A stretch of DNA of 44,966 nt from Reyranella massiliensis 521 (GCA_945860205.1 CAMARK010000031.1:1-44966), one strand, 5' to 3'; positions 33,237 through 40,978 are shown, counted from the first letter of the stretch. Made by a program: numbers and translations. Notes: generated by a model not told the origin, from the letters alone.

Positions 33237-34085
33237 TTACTGGCGCTGCTCCCGCCGCGCCATGAAGGCCAGGCGCTCGAACAGATGCACGTCCTGCTCG
33301 TTCTTGAGCAGCGCACCATGCAGCGGCGGAATGAGCTGCTTGGAGTCCTTGGAGCGCAGCGCGTCCGGCGACATGTCCTCGACCATCAGAAGTTTCAGCC
33401 AGTCGAGCAGTTCGGAAGTGGAAGGCTTTTTCTTGAGCCCGGGCACTTCGCGGATGTCATAGAAGACGTTCAGCGCCTCGCGCAGCAGGTTGCGCTGCAG
33501 GTCGGGGAAGTGGACGTCGACGATCTGGGTCATCGTCTCGCGGTCGGGGAAGCGGATGTAATGGAAGAAGCAGCGGCGCAGGAAGGCGTCGGGCAGTTCC
33601 TTCTCGTTGTTCGAGGTGATCATCACGATCGGGCGCTGCTCGGCCTTGATGACCTGCTGCGTCTCGTAGACGTAGAACTCCATGCGATCGAGCTCGAGCA
33701 GCAGGTCGTTCGGGAACTCGATGTCGGCCTTGTCGATTTCGTCGATCAACAGCACCGGACGCTCGGGGTGCGTAAAGCCTTCCCAGAGCTTGCCCTTCTT
33801 GATGTAATTGCCGATGTCCTTCACGCGCTCGTCACCGAGCTGGCTGTCACGCAGGCGGGACACGGCGTCGTACTCGTAGAGACCCTGTTGCGCCTTGGTG
33901 GTCGACTTGATGTGCCACTCGATAATCGGCGACTTGAGCGCCTTGGCGACTTCATGCGCAAGCACGGTCTTGCCGGTGCCCGGCTCGCCCTTGATCAGCA
34001 GCGGACGCTGCAACGCGATGGCCGCATTCACTGCCACGCGCAGGTCGTCGCTGGCTACATAGGAGTCGGTACCGGCAAATTTCAT
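33237..34085 (-). CDS. MoxR-family AAA+ ATPase
   Basis: A 282-aa ATPase that remodels or activates protein complexes together with VWA proteins. Walker A is GEPGTGKTVL, Walker B is VLLIDEIDKAD, sensor 1 is IVMITSNNEKELPDAFLRRC with the arginine finger region in RRCFFHYIRFPD. The VWA gene follows after 28 bases, then the TPP enzyme and the selenoprotein, all on one strand with short gaps. The client of the MoxR-VWA pair is unknown; the TPP enzyme or selenoprotein are candidates by position only. Confidence 0.92.
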   Translation of the reverse strand: MKFAGTDSYVASDDLRVAVNAAIALQRPLLIKGEPGTGKTVLAHEVAKALKSPIIEWHIKSTTKAQQGLYEYDAVSRLRDSQLGDERVKDIGNYIKKGKLWEGFTHPERPVLLIDEIDKADIEFPNDLLLELDRMEFYVYETQQVIKAEQRPIVMITSNNEKELPDAFLRRCFFHYIRFPDRETMTQIVDVHFPDLQRNLLREALNVFYDIREVPGLKKKPSTSELLDWLKLLMVEDMSPDALRSKDSKQLIPPLHGALLKNEQDVHLFERLAFMARREQRQ

Positions 34086-34155
34086 GATGCAAAATCCAAA
34101 TTCACAAGGGCAGCGGGCACCCTAGAGGGGGGCTTTCCGGGCAGCAAGGCCGGGG

Positions 34156-34854
34156 TCAGCCGCCGGCTCTCACGATGAAATACACGATGGCTGCGGCCGC
34201 GAGCAGCAGCGACACCGCCAACCGGCCCGGCGCGAAGACCAGCTTCGGCGCGGGCTTGCCCCGCTCCACCACGTCGTCGAGCGGCTTGCGGCCCGTGATC
34301 ATGGCGCCGATCAGGTTCTGCCGCTTCCAGGCGAGATAGACGATGGCAGCCAGAACGTGCAGCGCCACCATCCACAGCAGGACGTTGATCCAGAATCTAT
34401 GGAAAGCGGTCGCCCGTTCGACCCACTTGTCGGCGACCACCAACGCGAGCGGCCCGTTCACCATGCCCGTGTCGGTGTCGGCCGAGAACAGTCCCGCCAC
34501 CACCTGCAGCAGCACGGCAAGCAACAGCGCCACGACCATCGCGCCACCCACCGGATTATGCCCGGCTTCGCGGGGGCGGCCGCGCCCCAGCAGATCCCGG
34601 AGGTGGGCAATGGCGGCTGACGGCCCCTTGACGAAATCGGTGAAGCGCGCGGTCGTGCTGCCGACGAAGCCCCAGGCGATACGGAACAGCACCAGCGCGA
34701 AGATGGTGTAGCCCGACCAGAAGTGAAACTTCATCCACTCCCCGCCGGCGCGGGCGGTGAAGTAGGACACCGCCAGCAGGACGACGAGCGCCCAGTGGAA
34801 CAGTCGGACAGGCAGATCCCAGACCCGGATCTTGCGATCATTCTTGTCGGCCAT
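34156..34854 (-). CDS. Cytochrome b561-type membrane protein
   Basis: A 232-aa membrane cytochrome. It opens IRVWDLPVRLFHWALVVLLAVSYFTA, the usual first helix of Ni-hydrogenase-type b561 proteins with a haem His. Further helices follow at about 45-65, 105-125, 155-172 and 205-228, with His in FHFWSGY, AFHRFWIN and VALHVLAA as haem ligands. It is divergent from a cytochrome c' gene, a pairing often seen, in which b561 passes electrons between the quinone pool and the periplasmic cytochrome. Confidence 0.9.
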   Translation of the reverse strand: MADKNDRKIRVWDLPVRLFHWALVVLLAVSYFTARAGGEWMKFHFWSGYTIFALVLFRIAWGFVGSTTARFTDFVKGPSAAIAHLRDLLGRGRPREAGHNPVGGAMVVALLLAVLLQVVAGLFSADTDTGMVNGPLALVVADKWVERATAFHRFWINVLLWMVALHVLAAIVYLAWKRQNLIGAMITGRKPLDDVVERGKPAPKLVFAPGRLAVSLLLAAAAIVYFIVRAGG

Positions 34855-35042
34855 GCCGTGTTATCGACCGCCTCGGCTAAACTGACAATCCCCGGTGGCC
34901 CGTGGGCAGGCCCCCACTACACGCAGTCGTGATGGACGATTTTGCATCTATCCTGTTCGCTTTGACGCCAACCTCTGCAACAAATGCTGGTCGTCGAGGT
35001 CCCAAGGCCCCGCCGGCCGGTTGAACTCAAAGGGGATGGCTC

Positions 35043-35498
35043 ATGAGGAAGACTCTCGTTTTGGCGGTGATCGGCGCACTCGCTGCCGGAGCAATGGTGG
35101 GCGGCGCAACGATCGCAATGGCCCAGGGCGACCCGATCGCCGAGCGCAAGGAAAATCGCAAGCAGACGGCCGCCGCGATGCGCGCCGTCAAGGGCATCAT
35201 CGACGCCAAGGGACCGACTGTCGGTGCCGTCGAGCAGGCCGCCAAGCTCAAGACGCTCGAAGCGGCCTTCGTGAAATTGTTCCCGGCAGGCTCGGACAAG
35301 GGCGACACCAAGGCGCTGCCCGCGATCTGGACCGACATGGCGGGCTTTCAGGCGGCCAGCAAGGCTTCCGACGCGGCCTACGACAAACTCGCCGTAGCGG
35401 CGGGATCAGGCGATCAGGCAGCACTGGCCACGGCGTTCGCCGACACCGGCAAGACCTGCGGCGCCTGCCACGACAAGTACCGCGCCAAGGCGAACTGA
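35043..35498 (+). CDS. Cytochrome c' (class II c-type cytochrome)
   Basis: A 151-aa exported four-helix cytochrome. Signal peptide MRKTLVLAVIGALAAGAMVGGATIAMAQ. The mature protein begins DPIAERKENRKQTAAAMRAV and carries the haem motif CGACHDKYRAKAN at the C-terminal end, the hallmark of class II cytochromes. It binds NO or CO or acts as an electron carrier in relatives. GGGGATGGCTC lies upstream of the ATG. A strong intrinsic terminator follows at 35523. The upstream 188-base divergent region with b561 holds GC-rich short stems but no clear promoter. Confidence 0.92.
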   Translation: MRKTLVLAVIGALAAGAMVGGATIAMAQGDPIAERKENRKQTAAAMRAVKGIIDAKGPTVGAVEQAAKLKTLEAAFVKLFPAGSDKGDTKALPAIWTDMAGFQAASKASDAAYDKLAVAAGSGDQAALATAFADTGKTCGACHDKYRAKAN

Positions 35499-35522
35499 CC
35501 TAAATTTTCCAGAACGGACAAA

Positions 35523-35548
35523 GGCGACGGGATTCCCGTCGCCTTTTT
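35523..35548 (+). terminator. Intrinsic terminator of the cytochrome c' gene
   Basis: GGCGACGGG (35523-35531), loop ATT, CCCGTCGCC (35535-35543), then TTTTT. A perfect nine-pair stem with a T-run, 24 bases after the stop codon. The minus-strand reading also has a T-run of three, so it may back up the terminator of the RNA element at 35576. Confidence 0.9.
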
Positions 35549-35575
35549 CTTTGCCTGGTCGCTTCGGCCGCAGAC

Positions 35576-35730
35576 AAAGAAAGGCCGGTCGCTTGGGGAA
35601 ACGACCGGCCTTCTGTGGAGCCCGTGGCTGGGGTGGGGTTGGGTGAAGGACGAAGCCTTGGGTGTGTGGGAAGGGGGCTTCGTCCGTGGTGGCTACGCGC
35701 ATTTCGGTTCGGGATCGAACCGAAATCGCT
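35576..35730 (-). ncRNA. Structured RNA element copy 1 (C-rich loop hairpins plus intrinsic terminator), in the tetR 3' region
   Basis: Reading the minus strand after the tetR stop: hairpin A pairs ATTTCGGTTCG (35726-35716) with CGAACCGAAAT (35711-35701), loop ATCC. Hairpin B pairs GGACGAAGCC with GGCTTCGTCC (35685-35676 / 35657-35648) around an 18-base C-rich loop CCCTTCCCACACACCCAA. A C-rich single-stranded linker follows (35647-35613). Hairpin C pairs AAGGCCGGTCG with CGACCGGCCTT (35612-35602 / 35591-35581) and runs into TTTCTTTG, an intrinsic terminator. Hairpins B and C recur in copy 2. It could be a 3'-UTR-derived sRNA of tetR. Confidence 0.55.
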
Positions 35731-36381
35731 TTAGGCCACCGCCACGGGTTGGTTGGGAACTGTAAGGGCCTGCTGAACGATGGCCTCGGCGGTGAACCGC
35801 CAGGTACGCGACGCGTGGACCGGCGACAGGCGGAGCTGCTCGCGCATGTTCATCCAGCTGTCGAGACCGAAGGCGACGTCGAGCGAGTCGAGCACCAGGT
35901 CGCGGGCGCCGGGATGGAGATTGCCGAGTTCGGTCGCAAACCAGACGGCCAGGCGCGCCCGCAGCAGCCGGCGCAACTGCGCGACGCCCAGGCCGACCGC
36001 CGGCGCCACGCTGCGCACGCGTTCGGCGAAGTGCCACACCGGCAGCCACTCCTCGAAGAGCTGGGCGCGATCCGACACCAGCAGTTCGATGCGATTGGAC
36101 AGCGGCGCCGCGGCGTCGATGGGCCCGTTGACGTCGAATGCGCGGCTGACGGCCAGATCGAAGGCCGCTGCATAAAGATCGGCGAGGCTGGTGAAGTGCT
36201 GGAAGAGCGCCCGGCTGGACACGCCGGCGATGGTGGCGATCGCCGCCGAGGTCGGCTCGACATCGCCGGCCTGGATCAGATCCAGCGTCGACTGGATCAA
36301 GGCCTGTCGGGTTCGCAGACCGCGCACGATGCGGCCGTCTTGCGAACGTGAAACGTCGATGGGGAATCCGACAATTTTCAT
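35731..36381 (-). CDS. TetR/AcrR-family transcriptional regulator
   Basis: A 216-aa repressor-type protein. The DNA-binding domain (about 22-66) has LRTRQALIQSTLDLIQAG and the recognition part AGVSSRALFQHFTSLADLY; the rest is a helical ligand domain not identifiable by ligand. The ATG at 36381 has no clear ribosome site (TTTCAATATG), and TATTCT lies 12 bases upstream, so the mRNA may be leaderless. The next upstream gene is far away, and 930 bases of mostly non-coding sequence separate it from the Sel1 genes. Two similar RNA elements flank it. Target genes are unknown; an own-promoter site near 36444 is plausible. Confidence 0.9.
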   Translation of the reverse strand: MKIVGFPIDVSRSQDGRIVRGLRTRQALIQSTLDLIQAGDVEPTSAAIATIAGVSSRALFQHFTSLADLYAAAFDLAVSRAFDVNGPIDAAAPLSNRIELLVSDRAQLFEEWLPVWHFAERVRSVAPAVGLGVAQLRRLLRARLAVWFATELGNLHPGARDLVLDSLDVAFGLDSWMNMREQLRLSPVHASRTWRFTAEAIVQQALTVPNQPVAVA

Positions 36382-36443
36382 ATTGAAACCAATAGAATAA
36401 GAATTGCTTTAATAACGCCACCTTAACACGAGGGCCGAAGGGC

Positions 36444-36466
36444 GTAACTTGCAAAAATGCATATCT
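36444..36466. repeat. Direct repeat, GTAACTTGCAAAAATGCATATCT type, copy 1 (others at 36926-36948 and 37052-37070)
   Basis: The 23-base site at 36444 matches the one at 36926 at 19 of 23 positions; both keep a TGC-6-GCA dyad (TGCAAAAATGCA and TGCAAAATCGCA) followed by TATCT. A shorter relative at 37052-37070 reads GTAATTTGCAAGCAATATC. The first lies 63 bases upstream of tetR. Spacing and dyad form fit transcription-factor operators; TetR itself is one candidate. Confidence 0.5.
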
Positions 36467-36654
36467 CGGCCAATATCGAGCCTGATTTTGTTACGTTTTT
36501 TTTCTGAGATAGACGCTTTTGGGAGGTCTGACATTGCATTTAACCTGCAATCACTATGATCGCCGCGAGGCGGAAATAGCGCTTTTCCTCAATTTTGTGC
36601 AGGGGTCAATCCCGGTTCGGCAACCGGCTGTGGACCATTCAGGGCCACGAAGGG

Positions 36655-36835
36655 CCAAAAATACGAAAGGCCGGTCGCTTGGGGAACGACCGGCCTTCCT
36701 TAGGAGCCCGCCTGGGTGTGGGGTTATCGAAGCCTTGGGTGTGTGGGAAGGGGGCTTCGATGAGCGGCTTGGGGGCCGCTGGCGGGCTAGGTGGAACTTT
36801 GGTGGGTGCGGGCGCGCTCCGGTTGGGAGCGCTGC
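36655..36835 (-). ncRNA. Structured RNA element copy 2 (four hairpins with C-rich loops, intrinsic terminator)
   Basis: On the minus strand: hairpin E GCGCTCC-CAACC-GGAGCGC (36832-36814), hairpin D AGCGGC-CCCCAA-GCCGCT (36780-36763), and hairpin B ATCGAAGCC / GGCTTCGAT (36761-36753 / 36734-36726) with the same 18-base loop CCCTTCCCACACACCCAA as copy 1. A C-rich linker follows, then hairpin C AAGGCCGGTCG / CGACCGGCCTT (36697-36687 / 36677-36667), followed by TTTCGTATTTTT. Compared with copy 1, the base of stem B changes from GAC/GTC to ATC/GAT, keeping pairing. That covariation supports a selected RNA. No clear promoter was assigned. Confidence 0.6.
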
Positions 36836-37312
36836 CAAACTGGGATGAAATACCTTTCAGAAATGAATTTCGAAGTCAGATCAGTGCCTCTTATGAAAAC
36901 AACTTAACAAATGCTTCGGGCATTCGTTACCTGCAAAATCGCATATCTGCTTTTGACCAAACCCACTGTTTCCTAAGAATTTGTGCACGCTCCAGGCATC
37001 AGATAGTCAGAAAGGGTAACTCTGTTTCGCTTTTTCTCGACCTTTTTTCCGGTAATTTGCAAGCAATATCAATGGTTTGTGCGCTGAAAGACCGATCAGT
37101 GACAGCATTTTCAATGCAAATTGACTGTCGGCTAACTGAAAACGTCAGCATCACCCGACAACATCGTCCATTGTTTCGAAAATCGGAGGGCGATGAGGGC
37201 CGAGCGACGCCGTCGCGGTTTCGTGTTTCGGCCCCAATTCCATGCTAGACGATCCTTCATTCCACCAATATTGGCCGCCGACATCGGCGGTCGTTGTCGG
37301 GAGTCCAAATCC

Positions 37313-37810
37313 GTGCGAGCCGTCCGTTCCTTGCGATCCCTTCTCTGCGTTCCCGCCACGGCCGTACTTCTGGCAGTCGCGGCACAGCCCGCCGCCGCCG
37401 GACTGGACGAGGCCCTAAAAGCCCTGCAGGCCGGCGACGTGGCGACGACGGAAAAGGAACTTCAGGTCCTCGCCAGGGAGCGCGATCCGCGCGCCCAGTT
37501 TCTCCTCGGCCTCTACGTCTATGGCAATCCCGAGTCCAAGCTCTACGACGTCAACAAGGCGACACCCTTGCTGCTCGACGCCGCCGAGCGCGGCTATCTG
37601 CCGGCGATGCTGCCGATCGCCGGCGCCTATGCCGAGGCCAAGGGCGTGCCGAAGAGCGCTTTCGAGGCCTACAAGTGGCTCGCCCTCGCCGAGCGCTGGA
37701 ACGTCCAGGTGCCCCCTCAGGCGTTCGAGCAATTGGCACTCGACCTCAATCCGGAAGAACTCGCGAAGGCCAAGGCTGCCGCAGTGGCCTACACCTTCAA
37801 GACCAAATGA
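37313..37810 (+). CDS. Exported Sel1-like/TPR repeat protein, short
   Basis: A 165-aa protein starting with GTG at 37313, with GGGAG nine bases upstream; the signal peptide is SLLCVPATAVLLAVAAQPAAA. The mature part is helical repeats: GLDEALKALQAGDVATTEKELQVLA, RDPRAQFLLGLYVYGNPE, and GYLPAMLPIAGAYAEAKGVPKSAFEAYKWLALAE, the latter two close to the Sel1 consensus. Sel1 proteins serve as protein-interaction scaffolds, often in envelope signalling. Its stop overlaps the start of the next gene by ATGA, so they are made together. Confidence 0.85.
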   Translation: MRAVRSLRSLLCVPATAVLLAVAAQPAAAGLDEALKALQAGDVATTEKELQVLARERDPRAQFLLGLYVYGNPESKLYDVNKATPLLLDAAERGYLPAMLPIAGAYAEAKGVPKSAFEAYKWLALAERWNVQVPPQAFEQLALDLNPEELAKAKAAAVAYTFKTK

Positions 37811-39012
37811 TCGTGAGGCGGGCAGTGCCGCTTGCGGCACTTCTCGCCGCCGGCACCGTCGCGCACGCCCAATCGAACGAAGCAACCGATGTCTCGCCGG
37901 CCTTGCGCCCGGCGGTGACGGCCTATCGTGCCGGCGATGTGGCCGGCGCCGAATCGTCGCTGCGAGCACTGGCGCCATCGGACGCCGACGCCGCGGCATG
38001 GCTGGGCGCCATCCTCCTGGAACGCGGTGCCCAGCGCGAGGGCCTGCGGCTGATCCAGCAATCCGCCGACGCCGGCTCGGCTGAAGGCGCCCATCGGCTG
38101 GCGCTGGTCTTCGCCCACGGTGACGGCGGCACGCCGCGCAACGAGGCACGCGCGGTCGAACCGTTCGAGCGCGCCGCCGAAAAGGGCCACAAGCGCGCAC
38201 AGCTCAATCTCGGCACGCTCTACCTGCGCGGCCAGGGTGTGCCGCGCGATCTCATTCAGGCACGCGCCTGGCTCGAGAAGGCGGCCATGAACGGCGACCC
38301 CTACGCGCTCTATGCGCTCGGGCGCGCCATGTCGGAGAGCCTGGGGCCGGCCAATGCCGATCTGGTCCGGGCCGCCGATCTCTATCGGCAGGCGGCTGAA
38401 AAAGGCCATCCGTTTGCCGCCTTGCGCTACGGCCTGGCGCTTTCCGACGGCAGCGGCATCAAGCGCGACCCGGCCGCTGCCCATCGCTGGCTGGTGCATG
38501 CGCAGAAGAGCGGCGTTCCCGAGGCCGCGCTGGCGCTGGGCGACATGGCGGCGCGCACGCCCGCCTCGCGCGACAAGGCCGCGAACGACAAGCTCCTGAA
38601 ACTGGCGATCACCTGGTTCGAAGTCGCCGCCAACGCCGGCGTGTCATCGGCCCAGTTCAAGCTCGCCAACGCCTACGTTGCCGGCGCCGGCGTCACGCGC
38701 GATCCCGTGCAGGCCCGCCTCTGGTACAGCCGCGCGGCGCAGCAGGGATTGACCGAAGCGCAGAATGCGCTGGGCATCATGCTGATCGGTGGCGGCGGCG
38801 GTCCGGCCGACCCGGTCGAAGGCTACAAGTGGCTGGTGGTCGCCGAACGCGGCGGCCATCCAGATTCCCGCGCGACCCGCGAGAAGATCACCGAGCAGAT
38901 GCCGGATCGCGACCGCAAGCGCGCCGAAGCGCTGGCCCAGAAATTCGTGCCGACGCTGGAAACACCGGTCGATCCCGCGCCGCCGCGTCTCAATCCTCCA
39001 CAAAAACCGTAG
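37807..39012 (+). CDS. Exported Sel1-repeat protein
   Basis: A 401-aa periplasmic repeat protein, coupled to the preceding gene by an ATGA overlap at 37807. Signal peptide MIVRRAVPLAALLAAGTVAHAQ. About seven Sel1 units follow, for example AQLNLGTLYLRGQGVPRDL, ALYALGRAMSE, AALRYGLALSDGSGIKRDP, AQFKLANAYVAGAGVTRDP and AQNALGIMLIGGGGGPADP with YKWLVVAERGGHPD. A Lys/Arg-rich segment and Pro-rich tail (DPAPPRLNPPQKP) end the protein. Partners are not known; the tandem pair suggests a heteromeric scaffold. Confidence 0.9.
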   Translation: MIVRRAVPLAALLAAGTVAHAQSNEATDVSPALRPAVTAYRAGDVAGAESSLRALAPSDADAAAWLGAILLERGAQREGLRLIQQSADAGSAEGAHRLALVFAHGDGGTPRNEARAVEPFERAAEKGHKRAQLNLGTLYLRGQGVPRDLIQARAWLEKAAMNGDPYALYALGRAMSESLGPANADLVRAADLYRQAAEKGHPFAALRYGLALSDGSGIKRDPAAAHRWLVHAQKSGVPEAALALGDMAARTPASRDKAANDKLLKLAITWFEVAANAGVSSAQFKLANAYVAGAGVTRDPVQARLWYSRAAQQGLTEAQNALGIMLIGGGGGPADPVEGYKWLVVAERGGHPDSRATREKITEQMPDRDRKRAEALAQKFVPTLETPVDPAPPRLNPPQKP

Positions 39013-39036
39013 GGGCGAAGCCGTAAGGGCGAAACC

Positions 39037-40473
39037 CTAGCGATCGCGGGCGAAGCGCGTCGGGAATTCCGGCGTGTCATAGGCCGTGAGGCCCTGCCAC
39101 AGCCGGTCGATCTCGGCGCGAAACAGATCGCGCGTCAGGCTCTCGACCAGCCGCGGCACGGCGAACTTCATGCCGTTGATCGACGAGCCGCTGGGACCGA
39201 AGCTCAGCGTCGAGCCGAAATTGAACAGCCGGATACGGCCGAGCCAGGGCGCGCTGCCCGGCGTCCGCTCCAGCAACTCGAAGCCCGGCCCGAGATAAGG
39301 GTAGCGTTCGAGACGGCCGTTGCCTTGCCCGTCCGGCGGCAGGTAGGCGTCCCGCCACGTCCGGACATGCGGGGCGACCGCGGCCAGCTCCGGCCGCAAG
39401 CCAAGGTCGACGTCGAAGCCGGTGCCGCAGATCAGGAAGTCGAAGCGATGCTCGCCGTCAGGCGTTGTCACCATCGCGCCAACGCCGTCGCTTCGGGCGT
39501 CGAGCCACGGCGTGCCGATATGCAGATGAAAGTCGGCCTGCGACGTCACGCGATCCCAGGTCTCGACCGGCAGGGCCTCGCGCAGCGACAGCACGTGATT
39601 CATGAACTTCCAGCGGGTGGCGTCGTCGAGGTCGCCGAAGTGGCGGAAGAACGCCGGGAACGACAGCCACTTGTAGGGCTGGACCCGCTGCAACTCGGGA
39701 CGGCGGCAGAACAGATGGACTTCCGCGCCCGCCTCCAAGGCGGTGGCGGCATTGTCGAAGGCCGATGCGCCGGCCCCGAGCACGGCGACGCGCCGGCCCG
39801 CCAGTGCCGCGAAGTCGATGGCGTCGGCGGCATGAGCCCGCACGCTCGGGGGCAGGCGCTCGACGAACGGCGGCATCGACCACCGCCCGCTCGCCTCGAT
39901 GCCGTGTGCCAGCACGACATGACGGGCGAGGATCGAGCGTTCACCCGCGGCGTCCCGGACGCGCACACGAAGCAGTGTGCCCCCTGATTCAGTATCGAGC
40001 GGCTCGATGCCGAGCATCTCGGTTCCGACCTCGACCGGAAGTGCCAGCACGCGCCGCAGCCAGTGCAGGTAATCGCTCCAGCTCTCGCGCGCGACCTTGT
40101 TCAGGCGCGCGAAGGCCTCGCTGCCGTGCTGCGCCTCGAACCAGCTCTGATAGGTGAGGCCGGGAATGCCGAGATCGGGGCCGGTCACCGTCTTCCAGGT
40201 GCGCAGCGTCTTCATGCGGCCGAAGGTCCGCCACGGGCCTTCCGCGCCGGCCGGGCCGCGGTCGATGACGAGGTGGTTGTCGATGCGCTCGAGCTTGAGC
40301 TTGAACGACAGCGCCTGGCCGCCCTGCCCGCCGCCCACGATCAGCACGTCGAGGACCTTCTCGCCGCCAGGCCCGACAGTCGGGCGCAGCCAGCGCAGCT
40401 CCGGGTAGGAGATCAACGCAAGGTCGCGCCGTACGTCGGCCTCCAGGGTGGCACGATCTCGAATGGGCATCAT
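39037..40473 (-). CDS. FAD/NAD(P)-binding oxidoreductase (flavin-containing monooxygenase-like), paralogue B
   Basis: A 478-aa flavoprotein, clearly the same family as the gene at 8635. The FAD motif is VLIVGGGQGGQ, then GAEGPWRTFGRMKTLRTWK, TGPDLGIPGLTYQSWFEAQHG, the second dinucleotide motif VAVLGAGASAFDNAATAL, and LICGTGFDVDLG. The NAD(P) glycines are intact here but degenerate in the other copy. The start at 40473 (MMPIRD) is preceded directly by GGGGAG; spacing is too short, so the next ATG or a near-leaderless mRNA is possible. It is divergent from mmcB with 29 bases between. Confidence 0.85.
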   Translation of the reverse strand: MMPIRDRATLEADVRRDLALISYPELRWLRPTVGPGGEKVLDVLIVGGGQGGQALSFKLKLERIDNHLVIDRGPAGAEGPWRTFGRMKTLRTWKTVTGPDLGIPGLTYQSWFEAQHGSEAFARLNKVARESWSDYLHWLRRVLALPVEVGTEMLGIEPLDTESGGTLLRVRVRDAAGERSILARHVVLAHGIEASGRWSMPPFVERLPPSVRAHAADAIDFAALAGRRVAVLGAGASAFDNAATALEAGAEVHLFCRRPELQRVQPYKWLSFPAFFRHFGDLDDATRWKFMNHVLSLREALPVETWDRVTSQADFHLHIGTPWLDARSDGVGAMVTTPDGEHRFDFLICGTGFDVDLGLRPELAAVAPHVRTWRDAYLPPDGQGNGRLERYPYLGPGFELLERTPGSAPWLGRIRLFNFGSTLSFGPSGSSINGMKFAVPRLVESLTRDLFRAEIDRLWQGLTAYDTPEFPTRFARDR

Positions 40474-40484
40474 CTCCCCACTAG

Positions 40485-40492
40485 CATATATG
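40485..40492. promoter_or_regulatory. Shared palindromic -10 candidate CATATATG between mmcB and the FAD oxidoreductase
   Basis: The perfect eight-base palindrome CATATATG lies 10 bases before the mmcB ATG and 12 bases before the oxidoreductase ATG on the other strand. If used as a -10 box in both directions, transcripts would begin only a few bases upstream of each ATG, so both mRNAs would be leaderless or nearly so. mmcB has no visible ribosome site, which agrees with that. No -35 was assigned. Confidence 0.4.
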
Positions 40493-40502
40493 ATGCCGCC
40501 CC

Positions 40503-40967
40503 ATGGACATGCAGCCCGCAGCACGACAGGCGCGCCCCGAAGTCACCGTCGCCGTCTGCCGCGGCGCCTGCCGCCTGATGCGCCAGGCTGGCTATTCGGT
40601 GTTACTCGAACTGCCGCTGCCCAATGGACGGCGCGCCGACATCTTCGCCATAGGCCGCGGCGGCGAGATCGTCATCGTCGAGGTGAAGTCGTCGATCGAG
40701 GATTGGCGCGTCGACGGCAAATGGCCCGACTACCTCGACTGGTGCGACCAGCTCTACGTCGCCATCCCCGTCGATTTCCCCCAGGCCCTGATCCCCGACG
40801 AGATCGGCCTGATCGTAGCCGATGCCTACGGCGGCGAGGTCCTGCGCCATCCGCCGCGCCGGCCCGTCGTCGCCGCGCGGCGCAAGGCACTGCTGATCGA
40901 CTGCGCCCGCCTCGCCTCGGAGCGGCTGGCCCGCCTGGAAGATCCCGACTTCGGTGACCTGCTCTAG
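40503..40967 (+). CDS. mmcB: MmcB-family DNA repair protein
   Basis: A 154-aa protein of the MmcB family, small restriction-endonuclease-fold proteins linked to mitomycin-C tolerance in Caulobacter. The PD-(D/E)xK-like core is seen in NGRRADIFAIGRGGEIVIVEVKSSIEDWRVDGKWPDY (Asp then ExK, about residues 43-80), followed by CDQLYVAIPVDFPQ and LIVADAYGGEVLRHPP. The C-terminus is helical. No visible ribosome site and a probable -10 close to the ATG suggest a leaderless mRNA. The first ATG (40503) is used; a second is two codons later. Confidence 0.88.
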   Translation: MDMQPAARQARPEVTVAVCRGACRLMRQAGYSVLLELPLPNGRRADIFAIGRGGEIVIVEVKSSIEDWRVDGKWPDYLDWCDQLYVAIPVDFPQALIPDEIGLIVADAYGGEVLRHPPRRPVVAARRKALLIDCARLASERLARLEDPDFGDLL

Positions 40968-40978
40968 CTACAACTCTT

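Larger units (their letters stand above)
36382..37312. other. Gene-poor, AT-richer region upstream of tetR and the Sel1 genes
   Basis: No convincing gene was found in these 930 bases. Two open frames (36519-36848 and 36595-37248, plus) cross the RNA hairpins and have no protein-like pattern. The stretch contains a perfect dyad ATTGCA-7-TGCAAT at 36533-36551, a 23-base direct repeat at 36444 and 36926, a related site at 37052, and the RNA element copy 2. T-rich runs occur at 36497-36503 and 37031-37048. Base composition looks clearly lower in GC than the flanking genes, suggesting regulation or recent insertion. Confidence 0.7.

Noticed and set aside
36597..36640. tRNA-like GGTTCGGCAACC T-arm-looking sequence
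   Set aside because: No acceptor stem, anticodon or D-arm could be placed around it.
36595..37248. 217-codon plus-strand frame in the AT-richer gap
   Set aside because: It reads through the RNA hairpins, has no start signal and no recognisable protein pattern.
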